Positions 62,389 through 64,000 of a stretch of 64,000 nucleotides of DNA are shown here, piece after piece. The translations under genes were made by a program, and so were the position numbers. Every line of letters starts with the position of its first letter. Within the stretch, counting starts at the first letter, position 1. Source of the DNA: Tengunoibacter tsumagoiensis (GTDB taxonomy: Bacteria > Chloroflexota > Ktedonobacteria > Ktedonobacterales > Ktedonobacteraceae); contig NZ_BIFR01000001.1 in assembly GCF_003967535.1 (NCBI RefSeq), positions 1,735,001 through 1,799,000 of the forward strand, given 5' to 3'. The notes under the pieces are model-generated. The model was not told where the DNA came from. It saw nothing but the letters and a program-made list of their open reading frames with translations, and ran no database searches.

Positions 62389-62845
62389 AAATTCTTTCAC
62401 CTTTCTGCTTTGGCCTGTCTTTTGTTGTAGTGGCCGTAGAAGCGTCGTATGTTTTTTCCACAATAGAGAGCATTCAGGTGAGCCTCTCCATCCCGTCCTA
62501 CATTTTTTGCAGAACACACTTTCCTTCTGTTTATATCACGCGATGCCAGGACAAAAAGTTGAGCATCTGGCTTTATTCAAAGCCATGGCTATCATTTGTA
62601 GTCTGCTATGCATTGCGTCCCACGTCCAATAGAGCTGCAGCCAATCTTTTCAAGTGATTTTCTTGTATCTACTAATTCTTAATGCGTAATATAGATGATT
62701 ATTTTTAAATAATTTTCTATATCTACTTATTCATGGCATGTATATAATTTTGAGTGTAGCCGCATAAATGGCAAAATATGATACTCTATTTTTTGCCTGT
62801 GCCAGGCTCTCTAAAATACCAGTATGTAGAAAGTTTGGAGAAAGA
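62389..62845. other. Intergenic upstream of the exported repeat protein
   Basis: About 460 bp, AT-rich from 62650 (AATAATTTTCTATATC-type). It separates divergent genes. No gene, tRNA or clear promoter can be supported; the best -35/-10 candidates near 62790-62820 are weak. Confidence 0.4.
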
Positions 62846-64000
62846 ATGAAGATGTGGAAGATTAAAGATAGCCGGAGCAAGGCATCTCGATCTGGTCCAG
62901 TGCTTAGAGTGATCTTAATCTGTTTGATCCTTTTTGGAAGTGCGCTAACACTTTTTGCTGGTAAGGCGGCTATTGCTGCTCGTGGAGTAACGAATCCTCC
63001 ATTTACCCATGCAGCATCAATGGTGAAAAAGGTTCAGTCTTCACCCGAGATGACTATCTCTACAAAAGGCTTAAGCCCATCTGTAAAAGCAGCGAGTACG
63101 AAAGAGAAGGGAACGAAGAAAAGCTCACAGGTACTCTCAACTGTTCTTGATAATTTCATTAGCCTTACGGTTGCCAAGTCACCGGTTTCACCGGCGAGTG
63201 CATCCACCCCAGCCAATGTGAACGCGCAGGTACAGCAGAGGGTTGCCCTGAGCGGCTCTATTGTGGGTTTACTTCCGACGGCATTACTGAGCGTGCCATC
63301 ATTACTGACGTTCAACGTTGTCGATTCGACGACAGGATATACAAATGTGCATCTGGATGCTGCCTCGTCATCGTCTGGCTGGATATTGTCTGGTTCGACA
63401 ACCCCTGATCAAAATGGGAATGGGACAGCCACATTCACCTATACAACGAGCCTTCTCGCACTGTTAAATGGACATGTTCCTTCACTTCTCACTCCAGTAA
63501 CCCTAAGTTTTCCAACCTTCCTGGTGGATAGCACTATTCTTGGTTGTCCTGCCAGTGCTTCGGATACTGCTCTGGCGAACCTGACATTGAATATTCCTCT
63601 GAATATTCCGCCGATCGTGAATCAGATTGTGCTCTTGCAATCCAATAAGCCCGGAACTATTACTCAGACTGTTGATCAAACATCATGTTCAGCGACGCCA
63701 ACAGCAACGGCAACGGAGATTGTGACGGCCACAGCAACGGAGCTGCCAAGTCCAACAGCCACGGCCACGGCAACAGCCACGGAACCTCCGCTTTTACCAA
63801 CGTTGGATAATCTCGTTCGACTGTCAATTGCAAAATCACCGGTTTCGCCAGCGAGCGCAACCACGCCAGCTAATGTGAATGCGCAAGTACAACAGCAAAT
63901 TGCATTAAGCGGCTCCATTGTGGGCACTCTTCCAGTTGCATTACTGAGCGTGCCGTCACTGCTGACGTTCAATGTTGTCGATGCGACCACAGGATATACA
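62846..64000 (+). CDS. Exported repeat protein with TA-rich linkers (3' end outside window)
   Basis: Open from ATG 62846 (GGAG 5 nt upstream) to the window end, 385 codons with no stop. A signal peptide (about 17-45, ILICLILFGSALTLFAG) is followed by a Lys/Ser-rich stretch. Two ~219-aa modules begin at residues 101 and 320 with LDNFI/LV-type starts, SPVSPASAxTPANVNAQVQQ, then ALLSVPSLLTFNVVDxTTGY, separated by a TATATE-rich linker. The modules look like Ig-like or beta-sandwich adhesin repeats. The Thr/Ala/Pro linkers resemble that of the receptor kinase at 8-10 kb. Function unknown; probably a cell-surface or spore/filament surface protein. Confidence 0.82.
   Translation, partial: MKMWKIKDSRSKASRSGPVLRVILICLILFGSALTLFAGKAAIAARGVTNPPFTHAASMVKKVQSSPEMTISTKGLSPSVKAASTKEKGTKKSSQVLSTVLDNFISLTVAKSPVSPASASTPANVNAQVQQRVALSGSIVGLLPTALLSVPSLLTFNVVDSTTGYTNVHLDAASSSSGWILSGSTTPDQNGNGTATFTYTTSLLALLNGHVPSLLTPVTLSFPTFLVDSTILGCPASASDTALANLTLNIPLNIPPIVNQIVLLQSNKPGTITQTVDQTSCSATPTATATEIVTATATELPSPTATATATATEPPLLPTLDNLVRLSIAKSPVSPASATTPANVNAQVQQQIALSGSIVGTLPVALLSVPSLLTFNVVDATTGYT

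Overview
The window most resembles a chromosome segment of a Ktedonobacteria-like member of the Chloroflexota. This placement is inferred from gene content: large Ser/Thr kinases fused to TPR or lectin-like repeats, a STAND regulator, sensor kinases, a menaquinone operon, a stand-alone family B DNA polymerase, a WD40 anti-sigma gene, intermediate GC content and many intergenic repeats. No rRNA or marker gene fixes the taxon. There is no phage, plasmid backbone, transposase or CRISPR array.

Layout. 1-7.1 kb: the 3' end of a clpC-type unfoldase gene, a PAS/GAF histidine kinase, an MBL-fold hydrolase, a membrane histidine kinase, a methyltransferase, then tRNA-Ser(GCT) and tRNA-Trp(CCA) with a shared terminator. 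7.2-16.2 kb: a CheY-like regulator, a receptor Ser/Thr kinase, an SPFH plus NAD-kinase-like operon, adenosine deaminase, metY with a structured leader, and a CoA-binding protein. 16.2-17.1 kb: the first array of long palindromes. 17.1-28 kb: family B DNA polymerase, then menF-menD-menH-menB-menC-menE, which covers chorismate to DHNA-CoA (menA, the methylase and the thioesterase are not here). 28-31.4 kb: a membrane protein, a Pro-rich protein and an MFS transporter on the minus strand. 31.4-33.6 kb: 2 kb without a large gene, holding a second palindrome array, a candidate structured RNA and a 56-aa secreted or membrane peptide. 33.6-40.6 kb: a STAND/TPR regulator, a small cluster of unknown genes, a chromate transporter and a CmpX-like channel. 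41-48.4 kb: an ECF sigma / WD40 anti-sigma / solute-binding lipoprotein operon, a response regulator and a kinase-TPR protein. 48.6-55 kb: glpK-glpF-glpD and a GH36-like glycosidase. 55-64 kb: a third palindrome array, a His-rich exported protein, a YtrA-type repressor with a DUF1648-type membrane protein, a second HAMP-like membrane protein, an MFS exporter, a DUF4126-like protein and the 5' part of a repetitive exported protein.

The strongest unexplained signals are non-coding. One is a family of ~140-155 bp nested inverted repeats in three separate arrays with a 183-201 bp period. Another is a second, REP-like family built on CCATCAT-GA-ATGATGG, found next to several genes. A multi-stem RNA candidate lies upstream of the 56-aa peptide gene, a long hairpin sits on the apparent start of glpD, and a probable YtrA-type operator has a near-identical second copy near the His-rich gene. 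All functional statements rest on motif reading; no database search was run.
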